From: an uncultured Clostridia bacterium
GTDB taxonomy: Bacteria; Bacillota; Clostridia; TANB77; CAG-508
Assembly: GCA_947595555.1 (NCBI GenBank)
Contig: CANQES010000033.1
Span: 1-13,504 of the forward strand
Length of the DNA: 13,504 bases
Reading direction: 5' to 3'
In this document: positions 1-6,138 of the stretch, one piece after another
Numbering within the stretch: position 1 is the stretch's first letter
How the letters are laid out: every line of letters begins with the position of its first letter
The notes under the pieces: model-generated
What the model was told of the DNA's origin: nothing
Database searches by the model: none
Seen by the model: the letters and a program-made list of their open reading frames with translations, nothing else
Program-made: the position numbers and the translations under genes

Positions 1-1
1 A

Positions 2-370
2 AAACATGAACAAGTATTAGATAATAGTTTAAAAACAATAATAAAGGCTATAGCATATGCTTCTACAGAATTTGGACCTTATAATATAAAAGCAGAAAAT
101 ATAACTATTGACTATGATGATAGTATTATAGAAGATACTGGAGCAAAACAAATTAGAGCACAATCAGAAGTTGGAGCTGGACTAAGAAGTAAAATGAATT
201 ATATGACAGATGTTAGAGGTTTAGGAAAAAAACAAGCAGAAGATGAATTAAAGTTAATAGATTCAGAAAAACTTTCTAATCAAGAGCTATTTGGTTTTCC
301 AACAAATGAAGATATGAACAATAAAACAATAGAAGATAATAAAAAGAAAGAAGAAAAGAAGGAGGAATAA
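2..370 (+). CDS. Portal protein, C-terminal part (5' end outside window)
   Basis: This is the last 122 codons of a gene that begins before the window. It is the C-terminal end of a phage portal protein, the dodecameric ring at the capsid vertex through which DNA is packaged and to which the tail is joined. The reading frame is open from base 2 to TAA 368-370. The recognisable part is the acidic stretch IDYDDSIIEDTGAKQ followed by a helix and the motif MTDVRGLGKKQAEDEL, which resembles the end of the portals of A118/SPP1-type phages, where a 'DDS...D' patch and an 'RGL..eeA..EL' helix close the protein. The tail beyond it is a highly charged Lys/Glu run. The minor head protein gene follows after three bases and its Shine-Dalgarno overlaps the last portal codons, so the two are translationally linked. 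The family call rests on the tail and on gene order alone. Confidence 0.8.
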   Translation, partial: KHEQVLDNSLKTIIKAIAYASTEFGPYNIKAENITIDYDDSIIEDTGAKQIRAQSEVGAGLRSKMNYMTDVRGLGKKQAEDELKLIDSEKLSNQELFGFPTNEDMNNKTIEDNKKKEEKKEE

Positions 371-373
371 TAA

Positions 374-2095
374 ATGTTACCTCCTAATTTTTTAGAAGAC
401 ATAGAAAATCAAGCAATAAATTTATATAGCAGCTTAGAATTAGAAATAATAGAAGAAATAAGCAAAAGAATTGTAAATGTAGGATATGCAAATACAGTTG
501 TACATAATGATGTTTTAATTGCTCAAGAAATGGGATTATTATATCAAGATATAATTTCATTAGTATCTAAAAATACAGAAAAATCATACGAAGAAATACA
601 AAAAATATTTGAGAATGCAGGAATAGAAACATTAAAATTTGATGATAAAATATACAAAGAAGCAGGTTTAAATCCCATATCTATAAAACAAAATAAAAGT
701 ATGCTTCAATTTTTAACATCCACAGCTAATAAAACAAACAGTAATCTAAAAAATTTATGTATGACAACTGCTAATACAAGCCAGCAAGAATTTATAAATG
801 CAATAGATAAAGCATATTTAGAAGTATCAACAGGTGTAAAAAGCTATTCTAGTTCTATTATTGATACAATACAAGAATTATCAAAAACAAGTTCAAAAGT
901 TGAATATCCTAGTGGCTATAAAACAAGTATAGAAAATGCAGTAAGAATGAACATTATAACGGGAGTAAATCAAACTTGTGGTAAATTACAGGAAATGCGA
1001 GCAGATGAAATGGGTTGGGACTTAATGGAGCTTACAGCACATGGAGGAGCTAGACCAGAACATGCAGAGTGGCAGGGCAAAATAGTAAGCAGAAGCGGTC
1101 AAAAGGGATATTTAAGTTTAGACGATATTGGCTATGGAGAACCAACAGGATTTAAAGGTGTAAATTGTAGACATGACTGGTATCCTTATTTTAAAGGCAG
1201 TTCAAGAACATATTCAGATAAACAACTTGACTTTTGGAAAAATGAAACAGTTACATATAATGGGCAAAAAATAAGTAAATACGATGCAACTCAAATGCAA
1301 AGAAAAATAGAAAGACAAATAAGACAAGATAAAAAAGACATTGCAGGTTTACAAGGCATTTTGACAAGCAATAATAAAGATGATAAAATGTTAGAAGAAG
1401 CAAAACAAAAATTACAAAATAAAAATAATAAACTTAAAGAACATAATTCAATACTCGATGATTTTGTAAAACAAACAAATAGCAAGAAAGATTATACTAG
1501 ACTATATATACAGAAAAGCCCTATTGATGGATACTTAGGAAGTAAAGTTAATAAGAAAAAAGAATTACAATCAGTTATTAGCAAAAAAGAAAAATTAGAA
1601 AATTTATCAAGTAGGAACAAAACTAATATATTAAAAAAATATGAAAAAAGTTTAATAAATAAAAATGTAGAAAATGCAGTAGTAATAGATAAAACAGGAC
1701 AAGTATATTTGATAGAAGGAAATAATGCTAATAGTATATATATAAAAAATTTAGGAATAGAAAAATTAAAAGACTGTTATATGACACATAATCATCCTAA
1801 AAATGAAACTCATTATTCTTTGAGTGCTTTTGATATAAGCGAATTTATGGAAGCGGACATGCATAAATTAAGAGGAAAAGATTATAAATACACATATGAA
1901 ATTGAAAAGACTAATAAAACAATTCGAGCTAATAGAGATGATATTATATATGAATTTAGTACAAAATATAGAAATAAAGCACTTGAGATGATTTTTAACA
2001 ATAACTTAGATGCTGATGAATACGAATATCATTTAATAAATGAAATGTTAGCAAAAAAATATCATTACAAATATAGGAGGATACTAAATGAATAA
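374..2095 (+). CDS. Minor head protein (Phage_min_cap2 family) with C-terminal HNHP/JAB-like extension
   Basis: 573 residues, started at ATG 374 behind GGAGGA at 361-366. Residues 1 to about 330 look like the Phage_min_cap2 family (PF06152) of A118-type phages, a minor capsid protein encoded next to the portal and thought to act in head morphogenesis. Visible family signatures are AHGGARPEHAEWQGKI (222 onward) and GVNCRHDWYPYF (C265, R266, H267), which resemble the His/Cys core of Mu gpF/SPP1 gp7 proteins. Residues about 310-400 are charged and helical, probably coiled coil. From about 430 to 520 there is an added domain with the motif HNHP (472-475) followed by S484-x-x-D487, and a possible acidic partner E433. 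This resembles JAB/JAMM-type metalloprotein motifs (HxHP...SxxD), although the spacing between HxH and SxxD is 9 residues, not the usual 7. Extra C-terminal enzymatic or toxin-like domains are known on minor head proteins of other phages. The activity of this one is inferred, not shown. Confidence 0.85.
   Translation: MLPPNFLEDIENQAINLYSSLELEIIEEISKRIVNVGYANTVVHNDVLIAQEMGLLYQDIISLVSKNTEKSYEEIQKIFENAGIETLKFDDKIYKEAGLNPISIKQNKSMLQFLTSTANKTNSNLKNLCMTTANTSQQEFINAIDKAYLEVSTGVKSYSSSIIDTIQELSKTSSKVEYPSGYKTSIENAVRMNIITGVNQTCGKLQEMRADEMGWDLMELTAHGGARPEHAEWQGKIVSRSGQKGYLSLDDIGYGEPTGFKGVNCRHDWYPYFKGSSRTYSDKQLDFWKNETVTYNGQKISKYDATQMQRKIERQIRQDKKDIAGLQGILTSNNKDDKMLEEAKQKLQNKNNKLKEHNSILDDFVKQTNSKKDYTRLYIQKSPIDGYLGSKVNKKKELQSVISKKEKLENLSSRNKTNILKKYEKSLINKNVENAVVIDKTGQVYLIEGNNANSIYIKNLGIEKLKDCYMTHNHPKNETHYSLSAFDISEFMEADMHKLRGKDYKYTYEIEKTNKTIRANRDDIIYEFSTKYRNKALEMIFNNNLDADEYEYHLINEMLAKKYHYKYRRILNE
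1361..1389 (+). promoter_or_regulatory. Promoter-like sequence inside the minor head gene
   Basis: TTGACA (1361-1366), a 17-base spacer and TAAAAT (1384-1389) with TG directly one base upstream of the -10 (extended -10). This is an excellent match to a sigma-A promoter, but it lies inside coding sequence in a very AT-rich genome, so chance is a real explanation. A transcript from about 1396 would cover the C-terminal domain and the small gene at 2088. Confidence 0.3.
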
Positions 2096-2285
2096 AGAGT
2101 ATTCAACTGAAAAGCAAAAAATTTTTGAAAATGCACAAAAAAGGGCAAAAAACATCATAGAAAAATATAAAGAAAAAAATGGAGATTTAGATGGAGAACC
2201 TTGGACTAATGAATTAAAAGAAGATAGTGCAAGAGTATTAAAAGAATTGAAAGAATTAAAAGAAAAATATAAAAATAAAATTTAA
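2088..2285 (+). CDS. Small helical protein overlapping the minor head gene
   Basis: 65 residues, not recognised. ATG 2088 lies 7 bases after a perfect AGGAGG (2075-2080) inside the end of the minor head gene and overlaps that gene by 8 bases, so it is translationally coupled and certainly looks expressed. The protein is strongly charged (Lys/Glu-rich) and predicted to be nearly all helix. Residues about 42-62 form a Leu/Glu/Lys heptad-like pattern (VLKELKELKEKYK). There is no signal peptide or membrane segment. A strong terminator follows 12 bases after the stop, so it is the last gene of its block. Its position directly behind a head protein carrying an extra C-terminal domain fits a partner or antidote of that domain, or a small head accessory protein. 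Neither is shown by the sequence. Confidence 0.7.
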   Translation: MNKEYSTEKQKIFENAQKRAKNIIEKYKEKNGDLDGEPWTNELKEDSARVLKELKELKEKYKNKI

Positions 2286-2296
2286 TTAAGATAACT

Positions 2297-2346
2297 AATA
2301 AGAGATTAGTAAATGAAGCTAATCTCTTATTTTTATTGTCTTTTTT
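2297..2346 (+). terminator. Intrinsic terminator after the small ORF
   Basis: A perfect 13-base-pair stem, left arm 2297-2309 and right arm 2319-2331 (AATAAGAGATTAG paired with CTAATCTCTTATT), 9-base loop, followed by a T-rich tract that includes TTTT at 2331-2334 and six T at 2341-2346. The stem is AT-rich but long. It separates the portal/minor head block from the scaffold/capsid block. Confidence 0.8.
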
Positions 2347-2347
2347 A

Positions 2348-2378
2348 TTGCAGACATTAAAGAACAATAAAATATAAC
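2348..2378 (+). promoter_or_regulatory. Weak candidate promoter for scaffold and capsid genes
   Basis: TTGCAG (2348-2353) and TATAAC (2373-2378) with a 19-base spacer, immediately downstream of the terminator. Spacing is longer than ideal and the region is AT-rich, so support is weak. It is listed because a terminator followed by a folded leader invites a new transcription start at about 2385. Confidence 0.25.
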
Positions 2379-2381
2379 TCT

Positions 2382-2463
2382 TATCTATTGGAGATATAAA
2401 TAAATAGATTGCACAATGTCAGAGTGAACTGACCTTTAAATTAAATCTGTGTAGAAGAAAGGA
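2382..2463 (+). promoter_or_regulatory. Potentially folded 5' leader of the scaffold gene
   Basis: The untranslated leader contains TATCT-ATTGG-AGATA (2382-2396), a hairpin GTCAG-AGTGAA-CTGAC (2418-2433), and arms TTGCACA (2409-2415) and TGTGTAG (2448-2454) that can pair around the second hairpin with two wobble pairs. A competing pairing is ATAGATT (2404-2410) with AATCTGT (2444-2450). The outer stem ends a few bases before the Shine-Dalgarno AAAGGA (2458-2463). This could be a translational control element of scaffold synthesis. I do not recognise it as a named RNA family, and the stems are short. Confidence 0.35.
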
Positions 2464-2469
2464 ATTTTT

Positions 2470-3033
2470 ATGGATGACGAACTAAAAGAATTATTTGGAG
2501 ACAAAGCATTATCTTATGATGACTTTACAAAACAAGTTGAAGGCAAAGGAATAAAGCTTGTTAATCTTTCAGCTGGAGGTTACATTGCTAAAAATAAGTA
2601 TGATGATGATGTAAAAAAGGCAAAGAATTTGGATTATAAGAAAAAGTTTGAAGATTTACAAGCATCAATTGAGGGAGATGATGGAGTAAATGCTAAATTG
2701 AAAAATATCACAACCGAAAGAGATGATTATAAATCAAAATATGAAACTTTAAATAAGGAATATTCTATTTTAAATGCAACAAATAAAGCAACAAATGCAG
2801 GAATAAAACCAGAGTTTGCTAAATTTGTCGCAAATGAAGTATTAGAGATGACTTCTGATTCTATTGATTTTGATACAGCATTAAAATCATATAAAGCTAA
2901 AAATCCACAATATAATGCAGAAACCACAGTAGTCAAAAAAAATTCAAGTATAGATTTGGGAGGCAACTCACAAATAAATCAAAATGGAACAAATCAAATT
3001 ATGAACGATTTAATTCGTTCAGCAAGAGATTAG
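2470..3033 (+). CDS. Capsid scaffolding protein (phage GP20 family)
   Basis: 187 residues from ATG 2470, six bases after AAAGGA. It resembles the phage minor structural protein GP20 family (PF06810), the scaffold of many Gram-positive siphoviruses. It guides assembly of capsid protein into a procapsid and leaves before or during DNA packaging. The N-terminus (LKELFGDKALSYDDFTKQVEGKGIKL) and the C-terminal NQIMNDLIRSARD are typical of the family. The latter is the short helix that is expected to contact the capsid protein. Residues about 50-110 are charged, helical and coiled-coil-like. No serine protease motif is visible, so capsid maturation proteolysis is not indicated here. The gene sits directly before the capsid gene, and its TAG lies inside the left arm of a terminator hairpin. 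Confidence 0.85.
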   Translation: MDDELKELFGDKALSYDDFTKQVEGKGIKLVNLSAGGYIAKNKYDDDVKKAKNLDYKKKFEDLQASIEGDDGVNAKLKNITTERDDYKSKYETLNKEYSILNATNKATNAGIKPEFAKFVANEVLEMTSDSIDFDTALKSYKAKNPQYNAETTVVKKNSSIDLGGNSQINQNGTNQIMNDLIRSARD

Positions 3034-3057
3034 CATATAGCTAGTCTTATTTTTTTT
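3026..3057 (+). terminator. Terminator-like hairpin between scaffold and capsid genes
   Basis: Left arm GAGATTAGC (3026-3034), loop ATATA, right arm GCTAGTCTT (3040-3048), nine pairs including two wobbles, then A and eight T (3050-3057). The hairpin overlaps the scaffold stop codon, and the capsid Shine-Dalgarno AGGAGG (3061-3066) starts four bases after the T tract. It may terminate partially, or protect and delimit the capsid mRNA. Confidence 0.65.
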
Positions 3058-3075
3058 ATAAGGAGGAAAAAAATT

Positions 3076-4251
3076 ATGGGACAAATGATCTCAAGAAGTG
3101 ATGCAGAAACTTTAATAGATGAGCAAGTTTCAAAAGAAATAATAGAAGGAGTAGTAAAAAGTTCAAAAGCGATGTCAATGTTTAGAAGATTACCAAACAT
3201 GACATCAAACAAAACAAAAATGAGAGTATTAGATGCTTTACCACTTGTTTACTGGCAAGGTAGCGATAATGCAAGAAAACAAATAACAAAAATGGCTTGG
3301 GACAAAAAATATATAGTTGCTGAGGAAATGGCAGTTATAGTTCCAATTCCTGAAAATGTTTTAGATGACGCAAATTATGATATTTGGGGAGAAGTAAAAC
3401 CTAGAATTGAAGAAGCAGCGGGTAAAAAATTCGACCAAGCAGTATTTACTGGAGTAGATAAACCAGCAGGATTTAGAGCAGATTTATTAACATCTGCAAT
3501 TAATGCAGGTGCTAAAGTTACACCTTTAGATACAATGTATTTATCAATAGACAAAGCTATGAGTTTTGTTGAAGAAAGTGGATATAATCCAACAGGTATT
3601 TTAGGTGGAATGAATGTAAAATCAACATTTAGAACAATGTTAGATAGTAATGGACAACCTATTAAAGGAACAGAAATTGATAGTTTATCAAGAGCCTATG
3701 TTGATAATGGTGCTTGGGATAAAACTAAAGCACAAATGTTAGTAGGAGACTTTTCACAAGCAGTTTATTCAATTAGACAAGATATAACATTCAAAGTATT
3801 AGACCAAGCTGTAATTCAAGATCCTGCAACAGGAGAAATTCTATATAATTTAGCACAAGATGATATGGTCGCATTAAGAGTAACTATGAGATTAGGTTGG
3901 GAAGTTCCAAACCCAATAAATTCTTTACAACCTGATGAATCTGTAAGATTCCCATTTGCTGTTATATTGCCTGGAGAATATTCAGAGGGAAGAGTAAAAG
4001 TAACATTTACTGTAAAAGATACAGAAACAGAAGCTAAAGAATTAGAAGGAGCTAAAGTAAACTTTAATGGTTTAATTAAGAAAACAAATGCATCTGGAAA
4101 AGCAGAATTTTACTCAAATAAAAATTCTAATGGATTATTTAGAGTAACACATGAAGATATGAAGAGAGATGTAGTTGGAGAAGTTGAAGTAAAAGAAAGT
4201 GAAGCAACAGTTGATGTAGCTATAAACATAAAAAAAAAAGCGGAGAAATAG
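3076..4251 (+). CDS. Major capsid protein, HK97 fold, with C-terminal decoration domain
   Basis: 391 residues from ATG 3076, behind AGGAGG (3061-3066). Residues 1 to about 303 look like an HK97-fold capsid protein: an N-terminal arm (GQMISRSDAETLIDEQVSKEI), the KKYIVAEEMAVIVPIPENVLDD strand, the spine helix (YDIWGEVKPRIEEAAGKKFDQAVFTG), and the DMVALRVTMRLGWEVPNP strand near the end of the fold. The subunits build the icosahedral shell. Residues about 306-386 form an added beta-rich domain (VKVTFTVKD, then LEGAKVNFNG..KKTNASGKAEFYS) that resembles the carboxypeptidase-regulatory/Cna-B-type beta sandwich, a kind of surface domain often added to phage structural proteins. The coding sequence ends in ATA AAA AAA AAA GCG GAG AAA TAG. 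The ten-A run just before the stop allows a shift into the -1 frame (next entry), so two forms of about 391 and 489 residues are expected. It is flanked upstream by a terminator-like hairpin. Confidence 0.9.
   Translation: MGQMISRSDAETLIDEQVSKEIIEGVVKSSKAMSMFRRLPNMTSNKTKMRVLDALPLVYWQGSDNARKQITKMAWDKKYIVAEEMAVIVPIPENVLDDANYDIWGEVKPRIEEAAGKKFDQAVFTGVDKPAGFRADLLTSAINAGAKVTPLDTMYLSIDKAMSFVEESGYNPTGILGGMNVKSTFRTMLDSNGQPIKGTEIDSLSRAYVDNGAWDKTKAQMLVGDFSQAVYSIRQDITFKVLDQAVIQDPATGEILYNLAQDDMVALRVTMRLGWEVPNPINSLQPDESVRFPFAVILPGEYSEGRVKVTFTVKDTETEAKELEGAKVNFNGLIKKTNASGKAEFYSNKNSNGLFRVTHEDMKRDVVGEVEVKESEATVDVAINIKKKAEK
4230..4239 (+). promoter_or_regulatory. A10 slippery run, probable -1 recoding site
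   Basis: Ten consecutive A bases lie four codons before the capsid stop. Slipping back one base on AAA AAA (or one extra A added by RNA polymerase in the mRNA) moves reading into a frame that is open from AGC (4239-4241) to TAG 4542-4544. No upstream Shine-Dalgarno at the usual stimulatory distance and no strong downstream hairpin is obvious, which makes transcriptional slippage on the A run at least as likely as ribosomal frameshifting. Confidence 0.7.
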
Positions 4252-4544
4252 TTATAGACCCTGAAATAACAGAAGTAGTAATTACACCAGAGCCATCTTT
4301 AAAAGCAACTCTTGAAATAGATTCAAAGATAGCTGAATTAAGTGCAACAGGTGGAACAGAACCTATAACATATTCTTTAGAAGGTAGTTCAGACAATTTT
4401 AAAGTAGAAGAAACTCAAATTAAAGCAAAAAAACAAATTACAGAAGAAGTAACTGAAAGTGTAACTGTAAAAGCAACAGATAGTAAACAAAAGACTAAAA
4501 CGGCAACAAAAGAAATAAAGGTTGAAGCATCGGAAGCTGTTTAG
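4239..4544 (+). CDS. Ig-like C-terminal extension of the capsid protein, read in the -1 frame
   Basis: 101 codons in the -1 frame relative to the capsid gene, beginning SGEIVIDPEITEVVITPEPS. The stretch from 4251 to the TAG at 4542-4544 contains no ATG, GTG or TTG codon in frame and no ribosome binding site, so it has no way to be translated alone, yet it is fully open and has normal codon use. The protein looks like a bacterial Ig-like/cadherin-type beta sandwich (alternating strands, IAELSATGGTEPITYSLEG, then VTVKATDSKQKTKTATKEI). Joined through the A run it gives a capsid form of about 489 residues with a second surface domain. Ig-like domains attached to phage capsid and tail proteins by programmed frameshift are an established theme and are thought to bind cell-surface or mucosal glycans weakly. 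A sequencing indel in the homopolymer would instead make one continuous gene. Confidence 0.75.
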   Translation, partial: SGEIVIDPEITEVVITPEPSLKATLEIDSKIAELSATGGTEPITYSLEGSSDNFKVEETQIKAKKQITEEVTESVTVKATDSKQKTKTATKEIKVEASEAV

Positions 4545-4558
4545 AAAGGAGTTAAGGT

Positions 4559-4939
4559 ATGCTGAAGTATATAACAGATGAAGAATATAAAAAGTTGTTA
4601 GAAGTTGAAAGCATACCTAACAACTTTAATAATTTAGTAATTCAAGCAAGTGAATATATTAATCATAATACTTTTGGAAGAATTGATAAAAACAATCCTC
4701 ACGAAAAAGTTAAATATGTTACTTGCTTAATTATTGATTTACTTAATGAAAAAGAAAATAAACTATCCGAAATAAAAAATTTAAAATCACAGAATATTGA
4801 AGGCTGGTCAGAGACATATGCAACACCAGAAGAAATTAAATCTGATTATAATGAAAAAATGAAAACAACTTTGTCAGATTATTTATGGGATGTAATAGGA
4901 ACTGATGGAAATCCTCTTTTGAATTGTGGGGTGTGTTAG
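4559..4939 (+). CDS. Head-tail connector, gp6-like adaptor
   Basis: 126 residues from ATG 4559, seven bases after AAAGGAG (4545-4551), which begins right after the stop of the Ig-like extension. This is the usual place of the first connector (adaptor) protein that binds under the portal ring. The protein is mostly helical with the pattern expected for gp6-like connectors: an N-terminal helix pair (TDEEYKKLL, then FNNLVIQASEYINHNTFGRI), a central helix (VKYVTCLIIDLLNEKE), and a C-terminal amphipathic stretch ending in GNPLLNCGVC, which resembles the 'LLxxGV' tail of A118-type members. The call is from length, helical pattern and synteny; sequence similarity to HK97 gp6 itself is low. It abuts the next gene with no gap. 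Confidence 0.7.
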   Translation: MLKYITDEEYKKLLEVESIPNNFNNLVIQASEYINHNTFGRIDKNNPHEKVKYVTCLIIDLLNEKENKLSEIKNLKSQNIEGWSETYATPEEIKSDYNEKMKTTLSDYLWDVIGTDGNPLLNCGVC

Positions 4940-5275
4940 ATGAATAAAAGTTTTTTTATACATAAAATAACAGTTTATCATACAGAAGATGATAAAACAT
5001 ATACTCCAATATACTTTGAGCAAGTTTATTTTAGACATAATAAAAAAACTAATTTAGTAGATAAAGGATTAGAAAAGGGAAGCACAGGTTCTATAACTAT
5101 ACCTACCATAGAAAAATTAAATATTTCTACAAATGACTATATAATCGAAGGAATAGTAAAAGAACAATTTGATGTAACAGATTTACAAGAAAAGTATCAA
5201 GTTTTTAAGGTAGTAAGTATCGATGATAATAGAAAAGGAAATTTACAACACTATAAAATAGGGGTATCAGAGTAA
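4940..5275 (+). CDS. Head closure / minor head protein
   Basis: 111 residues, ATG 4940 immediately after the preceding TAG, with the run GTGGGG (4926-4931) as its binding site. The protein is beta-rich (FIHKITVYH, then YTPIYFEQVYF, GSTGSITIPT, NDYIIEGIVKEQFDV, YQVFKVVSIDD), as expected for a head closure (stopper) protein, which seals the head after packaging and provides the tail docking surface. The place between the gp6-like connector and the Minor_capsid_2 protein is where A118-type phages encode a conserved protein of this size. I believe it belongs to a DUF family of such phages (DUF6751), but the function is inferred from position. Its stop codon overlaps the next start (TAATG). Confidence 0.6.
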   Translation: MNKSFFIHKITVYHTEDDKTYTPIYFEQVYFRHNKKTNLVDKGLEKGSTGSITIPTIEKLNISTNDYIIEGIVKEQFDVTDLQEKYQVFKVVSIDDNRKGNLQHYKIGVSE

Positions 5276-5691
5276 TGGCAAGTAGTGGTTTTAGTGTAAA
5301 AGTAAAAATGAACTCAACATCAAAGATAATAAAAGACCATGGGTTAGATGATAATGGAAAAATAACAAAGTTTTTTAGAGATGATGCTGATAGATTAATG
5401 AATCCATATATTCCATTTGATACAGGAATGTTACGAAGAAATAAAACTTATCCTAATAATAATTCTATAAAATATACAAGTCCTTATGCTAAATATCAAT
5501 ATTATGGTAAACTGATGCTAACCAAGAATGGAAGTTCCTGGGCTAAATTGGGAGAAAAGAAAGTTTCTACTAATAAGGAATTAAAATATCATTCTTCTGG
5601 AACTGGTCCAAAGTGGGATAAACTTATGTTACAAAGAAGAAAAAAAGACTTAATTAAAGACATTCAAAATTATATAAAAAATGGGGGATAG
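5275..5691 (+). CDS. Minor capsid protein, Minor_capsid_2 / HK97 gp10-like
   Basis: 138 residues, ATG 5275 within a TAATG overlap, behind GGGG (5261-5264). It shows the signature of the Minor_capsid_2 family (PF11114): YIPFDTGMLR (from residue 45), SPYAKYQYYGK and a C-terminal KWDKLMLQRRKKDLIKDI helix. Members occupy the HK97 gp10-like slot between head closure and tail terminator, and are thought to sit at the head-tail junction or help join head and tail. The 'P.DTG.LR' element followed by 'YA.YQ..G' is shared with the gp10-like fold. Translation is coupled on both sides, since the next gene starts one base after the stop. Confidence 0.8.
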   Translation: MASSGFSVKVKMNSTSKIIKDHGLDDNGKITKFFRDDADRLMNPYIPFDTGMLRRNKTYPNNNSIKYTSPYAKYQYYGKLMLTKNGSSWAKLGEKKVSTNKELKYHSSGTGPKWDKLMLQRRKKDLIKDIQNYIKNGG

Positions 5692-5692
5692 A

Positions 5693-6106
5693 ATGGAAGA
5701 ACAAAAATCAAAAATAGAATATATTAAAGATTTTATTGAAAAATGTCCTTTATTAAAAAAAGGAAAAGTTAATGTAGATTACATAAAAGATAAGCCACAA
5801 AGTTATTCAATAGATGAAACACCTGTTGAAACAATTTTAGACAGATTTACAGATGGAGGTACAAGAAGACAAATACAATTTGACTTTTCAATTCAAGCTA
5901 ATTTTAGTATTTTAGAAAATATTAAAAATTCAAAATTTTGCGATGATTTTTTAGAATGGATAGAAGAACAAGATAAAAAAAGAATTTTACCAAAGATAAA
6001 TGGTGCAGAAGAAATTAAAGGTAACAGAGGTACAATATTGCAAACTACTGAAACAACAGCAATATATGTAATACCTTTACAATTTATATATATTAAAGAA
6101 GCTTAA
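5693..6106 (+). CDS. Tail terminator / minor capsid protein
   Basis: 137 residues when begun at ATG 5693. I prefer this start because the GGGGG run at 5683-5687 lies just before it, whereas an in-frame ATG at 5681 has no binding site and would overlap the preceding gene. The protein has the alternating helix/strand pattern of tail terminator proteins (IEYIKDFIEKCPLL, then KVNVDYIKDKPQSYSI, DGGTRRQIQFDFSIQA, FCDDFLEWIEEQDKK, TTETTAIYVIPLQFIYIKEA). The late strand 'A.Y.I.LQF.Y.K' is typical. A tail terminator forms a hexameric ring that stops tail tube growth and joins tail to head. Function is assigned by place before the major tail protein and by fold pattern. Confidence 0.7.
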   Translation: MEEQKSKIEYIKDFIEKCPLLKKGKVNVDYIKDKPQSYSIDETPVETILDRFTDGGTRRQIQFDFSIQANFSILENIKNSKFCDDFLEWIEEQDKKRILPKINGAEEIKGNRGTILQTTETTAIYVIPLQFIYIKEA

Positions 6107-6121
6107 TGGCTTCTATTTTTT
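6097..6121 (+). terminator. Small terminator-like hairpin before the major tail protein
   Basis: AGAAGC (6097-6102), loop TTAATG, GCTTCT (6109-6114), then A and six T (6116-6121). It spans the stop codon of the tail terminator gene, and the major tail protein Shine-Dalgarno follows within a few bases. With only six pairs, termination is probably partial. Confidence 0.5.
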
Positions 6122-6138
6122 ATGAAGGAGGAATTAAA

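Noticed and set aside
6106..6138. Longer start for the major tail protein at 6106
   Set aside because: No Shine-Dalgarno, overlap with the previous stop and with the hairpin; ATG 6139 has AAGGAGG at ideal spacing.
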